In this document: positions 22,484 through 31,699 of the stretch, piece after piece
Position numbering within the stretch: the stretch's first letter is position 1
Layout of the letters: every line of letters begins with the position of its first letter
Source of the DNA: Chaenocephalus aceratus
Taxonomy: Eukaryota; Chordata; Actinopteri; Perciformes; Channichthyidae
Direction of reading: 5' to 3'
Assembly (NCBI GenBank): GCA_023974075.1
Contig: CM043798.1
Location: forward strand, 19,182,441 to 19,246,440
Length of the DNA: 64,000 bases
Position numbers and translations under genes: made by a program
Notes under the pieces: generated by a model
What the model was told of the DNA's origin: nothing
Seen by the model: the letters and a program-made list of their open reading frames with translations, nothing else
The model's database searches: none

Positions 22484-24859
22484 ATTGTTGATAAATCAGC
22501 TGATTATTTTCCATCCCAGCTTTCTCAAAGTCCATTGTGATGTCTTCTATTATTTTGTCTTCTAATAAAAAACCTAAAATATATTCCTTTTAAAATTATA
22601 TAAAACTGGTAAAAGCATGAAAAAACGATATCCAAGAAGCTTGAAACAGCATGTTCTGCTATGTCTGTGTGAAAAATGACTAACTCAAAGCACTTGGCTA
22701 TTATATTTCCATCGATCAACAAATCAATTAGTTGACTAATCCCTGAAGCTCTAGACATTCATTGTAATACTTTATTCACTAAGGCTTAGGGATCAACAAT
22801 TGTTGAACAGTTTAGATGACATCACTCCCCAGACAGTAGAAATAATCCAGACAGAGGCAGACAGCCCATGATTACAACACCGCTCGTCTTACCTGCTTTC
22901 ACTCAGGTTCTTTTTGGCTATAACTCAGGGGTAGAATCAGGGAGTCGATAGATTTGTAGGGATTAAAAAGGACTTCTTAGCCGCCGTCTGCCAAGAGGAT
23001 GTCAAATGATGACCATCCGGAGGAGAAGAACAGAGGGTCGGGAGCTCTCTGTAGTTAGACTCAGATTTATTGGATACAGGCTTTGAAGAAGACACATATC
23101 CGCAATGTCAGCCTGCTCATCTGCTCAATAAATCTCCAGAGAAGACTACAGCCCTCTCATCCTCTCTTGTTCTTTGGTTAGTCATCCTTTGATGTACCCT
23201 TGGTCACAAGTAAAGGAGTAGTACGTAAATACTGTCTGGGTACACCTTTTAAAACATTATTATTATTGTCCATAAAAAAGACTGTATAACGTTGTTTTGT
23301 TTTGTTCAACTCTGAAACGTTAGTTGTAGAAATGCAACTTGTAAATACAGTTTGATGCACGGAAAGAAAACATGATGAGCTAATAGAGATACACACACGT
23401 TTTTGTTCCTATAGTTTGTAATTAAAAATGAGCAGCCAGTATTTAATTTTCTGTCAGTCACTAATTTTAAATCCCACGAGAAGGTTTTGAAATTGATCTG
23501 ACACACCTTGGTGACTTTGGAGAAACATCACCTGACTCATAGTTTTCATTTGTCAAAACTTGCATCATTACATCATTTCAGTCACTACTTTCTCAACATG
23601 CGCTGTGTCGTCAAGCTGCTAAATTCCCAAGTTTTTACAAGACTTGAAAAACACTTTTACTCATGATGCTGATGATGATGATACCCATTGATGAGATCCA
23701 GTTTGTTTGACATCATACAGTGCCACTGTTTTACACATGGGACGGTGTCTGAGTAATATTGAGTCAGACCTTCAGACAGAGCTCCAGATGCCTGCAGTTG
23801 TCGTAAAGGAATATTCCCAGGAATGTCTATGAGCTCATTCCCTCTGCAGTAGAAAAATCGTATTGAAACTCAGTGACTCACCCTGCAATTGGTTGGGAAA
23901 TGAAAGAATCAAGAAGTGGGGCAGAGGGGATACAAGGATATCCCCTGATAAATGGGAGAGGTCATTTCTGTCAGTGGGTCGTCCAAATTACTTCTTCATT
24001 GTTGAGGCTGATACGCTTTAGACCCTAATCTGTTAGTTATTGACTGTTCTAAGTTATAAGTGTGTGAACATATTGTTTTACAAGCCCCAAAAGCCAGTAT
24101 ATTTGTGTTATCATTTCTTTTTAGTCACGCTAGTGGCTCTATGGATGTCAAAGTCAGTCTGTCAGTCAGTTGGGTTACTAGGGAAATTGTCTCGACTGTT
24201 GGACTGCCATGCAATTCGGTACAGATGTTCGTGTTCTACATAGTTCAATTGTAACAACCTTGGTGATCCCAACTTTTATTGTGACAGTATTATGAGGTCT
24301 GAATGTTATTGTGTGCAAAACCTTTGCATTTAAACAATTGCCTGCAAAAATAATAACATTTACCTCAGCTTATCATCAGATGTTGCCACAGGGGTTACAC
24401 AGGTTTATTAAACAGGGTTTTACCTTCATTCTCAGTCCAAATAAGCAGTGTTTGGAAGAAGTATAACTAGTACTGTTAGAAATGTTATTTGGTCACATTT
24501 GCTGGAAAAAGCAAATGTTGTAATGAACCAAAGAGTTTTGGTGTTGAAAAAAGGCCACATAAAAAAAGCTACAACTGGCCTAAGAGGGATACTGCCACAT
24601 GGGGCAGTCTCTATTGCACATTGTTTTCTGTATTCACGTCACCTTGTTTTTCATTTATAAGTTAACGTTTTTATTTTCTTGTAGGCTATGTATTTAGAAA
24701 AATGTATAAAGTAAGAATAATTAGACAGTATGACGATGTCAGGTAACCTGTTTCGCTGATGGTACATTTTCGTGTTGACTTTTGATTGTATTTTTGGTTG
24801 TAACTTGTAGCAGCTGTGATTGACAGACCATCTATTTTGTGTGAGGGGGAGTTAAAATA
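22484..24859. other. Intergenic; one probable dispersed-repeat fragment
   Basis: No gene seen. About 24115-24275 (GGACTGCCATGCAATTCGG, then TTGGTGATCCC) resembles a repeat dispersed in many teleosts. This is recognised from familiarity and its ends are not defined. Confidence 0.35.
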
Positions 24860-24885
24860 AGTTCTCATTCATAACACTCCGTTCG

Positions 24886-25035
24886 ATGTCTCACTATGGG
24901 ATGCGCCTCATCGCGGAGCAAACAGAAGCATCAATCTCATTACGCCAATCCTGATTGGCTGGTGATCTTGACGTCAACGTCAGGGGAAATCACCCCCTAT
25001 AAGTAGCCTGCGCCACGACGCATGCGTCATTCAAA
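24886..25035 (+). repeat. Left ITR of DIRS copy 2, with promoter elements
   Basis: 150 bp, inverted copy of 30326-30475. It contains CCAAT (24945-24949) and ATTGG (24954-24958), a perfect CRE-like TGACGTCA (24969-24976) followed by a second ACGTCA, and TATAAG (24998-25003). Initiation would then be expected near 25030, just inside the element. A 12-bp palindrome GACGCATGCGTC lies near the inner end. This looks like a complete Pol II promoter directed into the element. Confidence 0.8.
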
Positions 25036-25499
25036 CACCTCTTCTCGCTTCAGAGCACATCTCTAACGGTAGCCGGGCTAGCTTAACAGTCCACAGACTG
25101 AACCAAAAGCTAATTTCCGGTCGACGGGCGTTAGCCGGCTACCCTATTCTGCCTCGCAGAAGAGTATAGTACTAACACACCAGTTAGTATTATAATCAAC
25201 CTCGCCATTCTTCCTCAGGAATGAAGGTAAGGTTTTGATTGTTCAAGCTAGCAACACACCTGTTGCGAGCTTGTCTTTTCCCTCACTGCCGACACCACGG
25301 TAGCGAGGACGGATCTTTTACTTTTTTCTTCCACGAAGGAGAAAAAGGATTAAAAGGATATTACCACACCAGGTAATATTCTTTGAGAAAAAAGACCCAC
25401 ACCGTTCTTTTTCTACGGATTAAAGACAGGTTGGGAACTATTTTTTCTCTCGACGTACCTGTTACGAGCGGGTCCTCTTCACGCCACGCAGCGTATAAG
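25036..25499 (+). promoter_or_regulatory. Structured 5' leader of DIRS copy 2 (three ACACC-loop hairpins)
   Basis: Three stem-loops share a hexaloop: 25165-25194 (12-bp stem, loop ACACCA), 25244-25273 (11 of 12 pairs, loop ACACCT) and 25353-25384 (13 pairs including one G-U, loop ACACCA). A 9-bp long-range stem joins 25068-25076 with 25135-25143. The third hairpin differs from that of copy 1 by a paired A-T to C-G change. The gag ATG lies 115 bases after the last hairpin. The function is not known to me. Confidence 0.75.
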
Positions 25500-27122
25500 A
25501 TGGACGCCTCTCTCCCTCACACCAGAGGAGTCAGGAACTCGGAGGCTCGGCTCTGCGGCTGCGGGTTGAAAGTGTCAGGCACAGACTCACACCAGATCTG
25601 TTCGTCCTGCCTCGGGCTGGAACACGCCCAGAAGGCCATTGACAACCCCGGCTCGTGCGGGCATTGTGCCCGCTTCACCATGAAGAGCCTCCGCCGAAGG
25701 TTAGCACAACAAGCTAGCCTGTCGGGACAGGACCCCCTCATGTCCACTGGTTTGCCGGCTGGCAATCAAGACACGGGGGCGTCCGCCGCAGAGATGGAGC
25801 CCCTCACTGGGTCGGTCTGGGGCTCATCGACAGCGGCAGCCGCAGAACCGGAATCCCGCGCCATATCAGGCCGAGACCCGGTGGCGGCAAGAGACGTGGG
25901 AACGGGGCCCCACGCTTTACCAAGCTGGGGCTCCCGGCTGGACCTTACCATGGTTTCACCCGTGGAAGATGTCCTAGAGTTAGACTACATGGAGGACGAA
26001 GAGGATACCTCTGAGTTCCTCCTGTCTGACTCGGATGAGCAGGAAGACGACATCTTCATGTCATCGGCTCAGGCTGCAAAGCCGGGAGCGATGGCTGCTC
26101 TCCCGGGCGAGAGCACACCAGCTTCGCCCTGTCTAAGCATGGACCTGCAGGCCGTGTGTCAGCGCACTGCGTCCAGGCTAGACATCCCGTGGCCCGAAAT
26201 GGCCAAGGAGACCTCCAGGTCCCGTTACGAGGGGAAACATTTTCCCCAAACAACGAGGACGAAGAGGCAGCTCCTTCCGGTCTTCCCGGAGATGTTGGAT
26301 GAGGTGTCGGTCTCGTGGAGAGACCGGCCCTTTAGCAACAAGGCCGCAATCCAGGGTGCCTCCTCCCTTGACTGTGACGGTATGGAGAGGCTCGGCCTGC
26401 TCCGCATACCGCCTATGGAACCGCTGGTGGCAGCCCACCTCCTACCGAGGATGGGCACGTTACCAAGCAGGAACCCCACACTGCCAGCAAAAACGGACCG
26501 ATTCCAGTCAACCATGACTGAACGGGCCTACAGAGCCGCAGCATTGTCCGCCAGGGCTCTGAACGTTTCCTCGATGCTAACCGCGTACCAAGCGGAGCTC
26601 TGTGAGGATCTGTCGAGCAATCCTGGACCGGCCACTCTGGACGGGATAGCCGCGGTCACAGACATTTGTCTCCGTGATCATGGTGGTGCAGGAAAGAGCT
26701 AGATGGCTCAACCTCACCAACCTCCCAGACCGGGAAAAGGAAGATGTGCTTGACATGCCCATCGTTCCCGAGGGGATTTTCGGCTCCGCTCTCGCTTCCA
26801 TGCAGAGGAAGTGCGAGTCGAAAAAGAAGGAAGACGAGGCCCTCCACCTCTGTCTCCCTCGAAGGGTCCAGCCGCTGCCTTCGCAACAGCGGCCCTTCGC
26901 AACAGCGGCCCTTCGCAACAGCGGCCCTTCGCCCAAGCTGCACCGAACCCTGCTAGGTTTAAAGTACCAGGACAGCAGAGGTCGCAGCCCACCCCGAGTC
27001 CCCAGCCCAGGCAGGAGACGAGGGCGAGTTGGCCTAGAAAATCTCCGGTTCTGGCTGCAGCCCAGGCGCAGCCTACCCAGAATTTCGGCCAGCAGTCGAG
27101 GAAGAAGAAGCGAGCGGCCTGA
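25500..27122 (+). pseudogene. DIRS gag-like protein (copy 2, frameshifted)
   Basis: The frame begins MDASLPHTRG at 25500, the same start as in copy 1, and runs to a stop at 26702. Copy 1 shows that about 40 bp are missing here near 26674, so gag really continued into the next frame. A second disturbance is a 16-bp unit present three times (26878-26925), which shifts the frame again before the tail ends at about 27122. Visible parts are an N-terminal Cys cluster (CGCG, CSSC, CGHC) likely to bind zinc, an acidic stretch (DYMEDEEDTSE), a conserved middle, and a basic Gln/Pro-rich C-terminus. The probable role is nucleocapsid-like RNA binding, inferred from position in the element. Confidence 0.8.
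26878..26925 (+). repeat. 16-bp tandem repeat, three units
   Basis: Three exact units of CCTTCGCAACAGCGGC within gag. Copy 1 has a single equivalent. Because 16 is not a multiple of three, the duplication changes the reading frame. Confidence 0.9.
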
Positions 27123-27353
27123 CAGCCCCTCCTTCTCCCCTCTGTGACAGAGCTGGAAGTTCTTTCCCCAGCTCTAAACGTGTCCCCGCTGCCTCGAGAG
27201 ATGCCTCAACGTCATCCTCAAGTCCGCATAAAACACATGTCACATCTTTGTTGTTTAAATAAACCATTTTCCGCTGACACATCCAGGCTTCGGCCAAGGG
27301 CGCAGCTCAAAAAAATTAAAAGAAAAACAATAAACAGTCCGTTAACTATAAAT

Positions 27354-27977
27354 CCCCTTCTGAGAGCAGCTACGGCCTCTCTCAAAAGGCGGATAATAAA
27401 CGGGTCTGTGAAGGCACCACCGCCACGCGCATGCGCAGTGCCGGTTGGGGCTTTAAGGGCACTAACGTCACGCACATGCGCAGTGCCGGCTGGGGTCGTG
27501 AAGGCTCCACCGTCACGCGCATGCACAGTGCCGGCTAGAGCTGTAAAATACAGCCCGCCAATTTTTCCCCTTTTGAGAGCAGCTACGGCATCTCTCAAGA
27601 GGCGGATTATTGACGGGTCCGTGAAGCCACCGCCACGCGCATGCGCAGTGCCGGCTGGGGCTTTAAGGGCACCACCGCCACGCACATGCGCAGTGCCGGC
27701 TGGGGTCGTGAAGGCTCCACCGTCTCGCGCATGCGCAGTTCCGGCTAGAGCTGTAAGGGCACCACCGGCACGCGCAGGCGCAGTGCCGACTGGAGCTGTG
27801 AAGGCACCACCGTCACACGCATGCGCATTGCCGGCTGGAGCTGTAAGGGCACCACCGGCACGCGCAGGCGCAGTGCCGACTGGAGCTGTGAAGGCACCAC
27901 CGTCACGCGCAGGCGCAGTGCCGACTGGAGCTGTGAAGGCACCTCCGTCACGCGCATGCGCAGTGCCGGCCGGAGCC
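27354..27977 (+). repeat. 45-bp coding minisatellite (11 units) in DIRS copy 2
   Basis: Eleven units of 45 bp (one of 42) encode 15-residue repeats of the type VKAPPSRACAVPAGA. Units 1-3 lie at 27408-27542 and units 4-11 at 27621-27977. The array contains a larger duplication: about 190 bp including unique sequence (27354-27546) is repeated at 27567-27756. The whole is open in one frame from 27144 to 28238. Most units include CGCGCATGCGCAGTG or a one-base variant, which fits the NRF1 consensus. The array occupies the place where the RT palm should be. Confidence 0.9.
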
Positions 27978-28760
27978 GTAAGCGTGACATCTCAGCTGGC
28001 TCCAAGGAGCATACAGCAGGAGATACTCACGACATCTGCCTGGGCTTCTCAAAACAGTTATACTTTATCTGTTTTCACAAACCCAGAGAGAGTCAACCCA
28101 TATTCTGGAGAGAGAGGTTCTCTCTCTCCTAGAAAGAAGGGTTTTATCTATAATGCCCACCGAGCGGAGTCAGATTACGGGGAAAAATGTCCTCGTAAAG
28201 CACCCACTCAACATGGGCCTCATAATAAAACTTTTTGAGAGTTTTGGTTATTATGTAATGCGTAGTGGCACTACACCCGACTTTTCTAGTGCGGGACGCG
28301 CCTACGGGTGCTGTCCTTTCACGGAAGGTGGTCACCACGGACGCAGGTCAGACAGGCTGATAGGGTACAGTGTATTTACGAAGGTCGCCCGGTGAGAGGT
28401 CCCTAGAGCAGAGACCTCCAGCGGGCACACGTAAACTACCCGGAGCTTTTAGCTGTGTTCCCCACCCTAAAACGCTTCCTGCCTTCTCTCAGAGGACACC
28501 ATGTCCTCGTGAGGACAGACAACACAATATCGTGTATGAACCGCCAGGGGAGGTTGCGTTGTCTCCAGTCACACACACTGGCACACAAACTGATCCCTTG
28601 GAGCGGCAGACGTCTCCTCTCTCTGAGAGCGACACAGGTACCGGGAGTTATGCACCTCGGGACAGAATTACTGTCCAGAGGTGCACCACTCTATGCAGAC
28701 TGGACTCCACATCCAAGGATCGTGAGTCCGCTGTGGGTGCGTTAAGTCTGTTCGCAAAAG
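27978..28760 (+). pseudogene. DIRS RT/RNase H remnants (copy 2)
   Basis: After the array, a spacer shared with copy 1 runs to about 28230. There copy 2 has lost the RT connection region that copy 1 keeps (copy 1 about 2370-2660). Degenerate RNase H follows: the first aspartate region at about 28325 is cut by a frameshift, but VRTDNTISC, LSLRATQVPGV and ELLSRG are readable at 28455-28745. Several frames are needed, so no working RNase H can be made. Confidence 0.75.
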
Positions 28761-28773
28761 GAGAAAATGCTCA

Positions 28774-30138
28774 ATGACAGCTGTTCTCTTTAATGCACGA
28801 TTTAAACGCACTGTTAGGCGGGGACACACTCGTACACGATCGACCTCCGGGTCCTCTGTGCGTGTTCCCACCCCTGGCTCTGTTACCCCCAACTCTGGCC
28901 AGAGTGAAGGAGCAACGCCACACACTTACTCTGATGTTTCCGCCCTAGCCCACAATGTACGGGCTGGCGGAGATATATCAGCTGTTGTGCGGGCAGCCAT
29001 GGCAGCCCCCACCACGCAGGGACAGATTGTCTCAGGCGGGGGGGGCGATCCTTTACCCACGCCCAGAGCGCGGGGCACTATGGGCCTGACCCGTGAGTGG
29101 TACAATCTGAATACAGTGGGACTCCTTCAGAAGGTGATAAACACTATTCAGAGTGCGAGAGCTTCCTCCACCAGGTCTCTTTATGACTGTAAGTGGAGGG
29201 TGTTTGAGGAGTGGTGCCTTCAAGAAGGACACATCTCTTTTCAATGTCCTGTCGGGGTGATTTTATCATTCCTACAGGACTTGATCGAAAAACACAGAGC
29301 TTTCTCCACGATCAAGGTGTACCTGGCTGATATTGCTGCATGCCATGTGGGCTTTGAGGGTAAGACGGCTAGCCAACATCCTTTGGTTTGCCGTTTTATG
29401 AAGGGAGCTCGCAGGATCCTCCCTGTCTCCAGGTCGCTGGTGCCCTTATGGGACCTGGCAGTGGTTTTAAGTGGGCTCAAAATGACCCCATTTGAACCCC
29501 TGGAAGGAGCTGACATGAAACATCTGTCACTCAAGACAGTGCTGTTACTGGCCCTGGCATCCGCCAAGCGGGTCAGCGATATCCATGCACTGTCTGTACA
29601 TCCCTCATGCACTCAGTTCGCCCCAGGGCAAACGAGAGTGTTGTTGAAACCCAACCCTGCCTTTACACCAAAGGTGGTTGGTTTGTGTACCCCAATTGAC
29701 ATTGAGGCATTTCCTCCGCAGCTGGTTTCCTCCGGGGAGCAGCAGCAGGATCTGTTGTGTCCAGTCCGGGCTTTACACACATATATGGACAGATCAAAAG
29801 AGCTTCGTCTTAATGACCAACTCTTCGTGTCCTGGGCTAAACCTCACAAGGGTAAGCCTGTTACTAAGCAACGGCTCTCCCACTGGATCGTGGAGGCGAT
29901 TGCTTTGGCCTATACGAGTCAGAATCTGCAAGCACCTTCGGGTCTGCGGGCTCACTCGACTCGGGGCCTGGCTACATCCTGGGCTTTGTTCAAGGGTGTT
30001 TCCATCCAAGACATCTGTGCAGCGGCAAGCTGGTCTTCGCCTCTCACTTTTGTCCGCTTTTACAGGCTAGACGTCTCCGCTCCAAGCGTGGCCCGAGCAG
30101 TGCTGGGCACCTTGTTGAGTCGGGACTCCACCTGTTAA
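28774..30138 (+). CDS. DIRS tyrosine recombinase (YR)
   Basis: An uninterrupted 454-residue frame encodes a DIRS-type tyrosine recombinase, which would insert the circular DNA copy into the genome by strand exchange. Catalytic positions are visible in order: Arg266 in SAKRVSD, His394 and Arg397 in the HSTR box, and Tyr430 in FVRFYRLD, with a Trp (SWSS) between. The N-terminal half (about 105-230) resembles the SAM-like core-binding domain (GLLQKVINT, STRSLYDCKWRVFEEWC, STIKVYLADIAACH). The first 100 residues are low-complexity and probably overlap the RNase H frame, so the true start is uncertain. It is the only intact protein of the element. The internal complementary region begins 60 bases after the stop. 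Confidence 0.85.
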   Translation: MTAVLFNARFKRTVRRGHTRTRSTSGSSVRVPTPGSVTPNSGQSEGATPHTYSDVSALAHNVRAGGDISAVVRAAMAAPTTQGQIVSGGGGDPLPTPRARGTMGLTREWYNLNTVGLLQKVINTIQSARASSTRSLYDCKWRVFEEWCLQEGHISFQCPVGVILSFLQDLIEKHRAFSTIKVYLADIAACHVGFEGKTASQHPLVCRFMKGARRILPVSRSLVPLWDLAVVLSGLKMTPFEPLEGADMKHLSLKTVLLLALASAKRVSDIHALSVHPSCTQFAPGQTRVLLKPNPAFTPKVVGLCTPIDIEAFPPQLVSSGEQQQDLLCPVRALHTYMDRSKELRLNDQLFVSWAKPHKGKPVTKQRLSHWIVEAIALAYTSQNLQAPSGLRAHSTRGLATSWALFKGVSIQDICAAASWSSPLTFVRFYRLDVSAPSVARAVLGTLLSRDSTC

Positions 30139-30198
30139 ATTCTGGTTGATCGGTGATCTTCGAGATAAGCTCGCCTGGCAATACGGGAGCTACAATAT

Positions 30199-30293
30199 CC
30201 CATAGTGAGACATCGAACGGAGTGTTATGAATGAGAACTATAGGTTACTTACGTAACCCCAGGCTCAGAGTAACATGAAGTGAGATGTCTCAC
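30199..30293 (+). repeat. Internal complementary region (ICR) of DIRS copy 2
   Basis: 30199-30239 is the exact reverse complement of the left outer end (24860-24900). 30238-30293 is the reverse complement of the right outer end (30467-30523) with a few differences. The two meet at GAACTATAGG, a copy of the joint expected in a circular intermediate. In DIRS1 this region is the template for completing the ends and circularising the DNA. Confidence 0.9.
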
Positions 30294-30325
30294 CAGACGG
30301 CCCTCCTTGCTATGGTGAAGCATAT

Positions 30326-30475
30326 TTTGAACGACGCATGCGTCGTTGCGCAGGCTACTTATAGGGGGTGATTTCCCCTGACGTTGACGTCAAGATCACC
30401 AGCCAATCAGGATTGGCGTAATGAGATTGATGCTTCTGTTTACTCCGCGATGAGGCGCATCCCATAGTGAGACAT
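30326..30475 (-). repeat. Right ITR of DIRS copy 2
   Basis: An inverted 150-bp copy of the left ITR. CCAAT, TGACGTCA and the TATA box are therefore on the minus strand and would direct antisense RNA across the recombinase. The outer extension 30476-30523 ends in AACCTATAG. Confidence 0.85.
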
Positions 30476-30523
30476 CTCACTTCATGCTACTCTGAAAACG
30501 GGGGTTACGTAAGTAACCTATAG

Positions 30524-30690
30524 ACTTCTCCCTGCACCTTTCCATGATGGGGTACACAAGAACTGCTTAAAGTGTACATGTTTTGTTATAATAATTGCCA
30601 TGAGTGGAATACTACTATTTATTTATATATATTTTTTAACATGTTTCACGTGCATAGTACAAAAGCTAAGAGAATCAGTAATAATAGTCA
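30524..30690. other. Short spacer; no gene seen
   Basis: AT-rich flank between the DIRS end and the hAT element. Confidence 0.5.
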
Positions 30691-30698
30691 GTGATGAG

Positions 30699-31478
30699 CA
30701 GAGTTGGGTGTAACGCGTTACAAAGTAACGCGTTACTGTAATAATATTACTTTGTCGGTAACGGAGTAGTGTAACGCGTTACTTTTATAATTCAGTAATC
30801 ACACTACAGTTACTAACATTGCCCAGACACGCGTTACTTCGTTACTTTCTAAAATAAGTCATAATCAAACCTCAACAAACCCCTGCAAAGAACACATGCT
30901 AACGTGAAGCTAATGCACATAGCTGTTGTTTATTTATATCACACACGTAGTCTGTTCTTCTTCTCTGTTTTCCGGTTGTTGCCTGTTTTGAATGACGAAC
31001 ACACACTACCGCCGCCTGCTGGTAAGGAGAGTTATTGCCACTCACGCATGCGCAGTTCGTACATGCTCGGCTGAAGTCTTTGCGGTGTCTGGTTCCAGTG
31101 CAACACATGGCCAACATGCAGGAGAACAACACGCTGACGCAACAGCGTGAGCAGAGATAGACTGCGCAAAATATACAGATAGCAGGAGACAGAGGACAGC
31201 CATGGTCAGATATGAAAACATTCGGGAGCTATCTGTATCAGTCTTATGTGACAATGGAAACTGAACTAAAGAGAACATTTAAAACTTTAGCAGTCTGCGT
31301 GATCTGCCTGCAGGGAGGGGCGGGCCGGCCCTGCGAGTAAAGTAACGAGTAAAGTAACGAGTAAAGTAACGAATTACTTTATGTAGAGAGTAACGAAGTA
31401 GTGTAATATATTACTTTTTTTTAAAGTAATATGTAATATGTAATATATTACTTTTTTTTAGTAACGACCCCATCTCTG
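30699..31478. mobile_element. hAT non-autonomous element with 8-bp target duplication
   Basis: The termini are inverted, CAGAGTTGGGTGTAACGC at the left and the complement of CAGAGATGGGGTCG at the right. GTGATGAG is directly repeated on both sides (30691-30698, 31479-31486). An 8-bp duplication and a CAG-type end are diagnostic for hAT. The subterminal parts are rich in GTAACGCGTTAC and AAAGTAACGAGT motifs. The interior has a CpG-rich stretch around 31010-31070 and no transposase. It lies about 0.5 kb upstream of the pdlim4 first exon. Confidence 0.88.
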
Positions 31479-31699
31479 GTGATGAGTAGGCTACAACTTA
31501 CCTTTGTGTCAAGAAGAGCCAGAAGAGGAGGAACTGAAAGAAAGTGACATGAAGAAGGAAAATCATGGAAACAGAGATGCATAGGCCTACACCACCCTAC
31601 TGAGCAATTTGTGGAATAATGTATAGTTACCCCCATTTATACTTGCACCGTTGAACAACAAGCTGCTTTTTGTGACTCACAGTTGAAATGTCGCAGCGA

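Larger units (their letters stand above)
24860..30523 (+). mobile_element. DIRS-type tyrosine-recombinase retrotransposon, copy 2 (complete termini)
   Basis: This 5.66-kb element has all structural marks of DIRS: inverted terminal repeats (24886-25035 and 30326-30475), unpaired outer extensions (24860-24885, 30476-30523), and an internal complementary region (30199-30293) that joins the complements of both outer ends. Inside are a hairpin leader, gag, a 45-bp repeat array, remnants of RT/RNase H and a full-length recombinase frame. No target duplication is visible, as expected for recombinase integration. Both genomic joints and the circle-type joint share AG. The RT core is missing and gag is frameshifted, so movement would need helper proteins. 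Confidence 0.9.

Noticed and set aside
27408..27977. 45-bp repeat array as a CRISPR-like array
   Set aside because: The units are contiguous without spacers, are translated in frame and lie in a eukaryotic retrotransposon.
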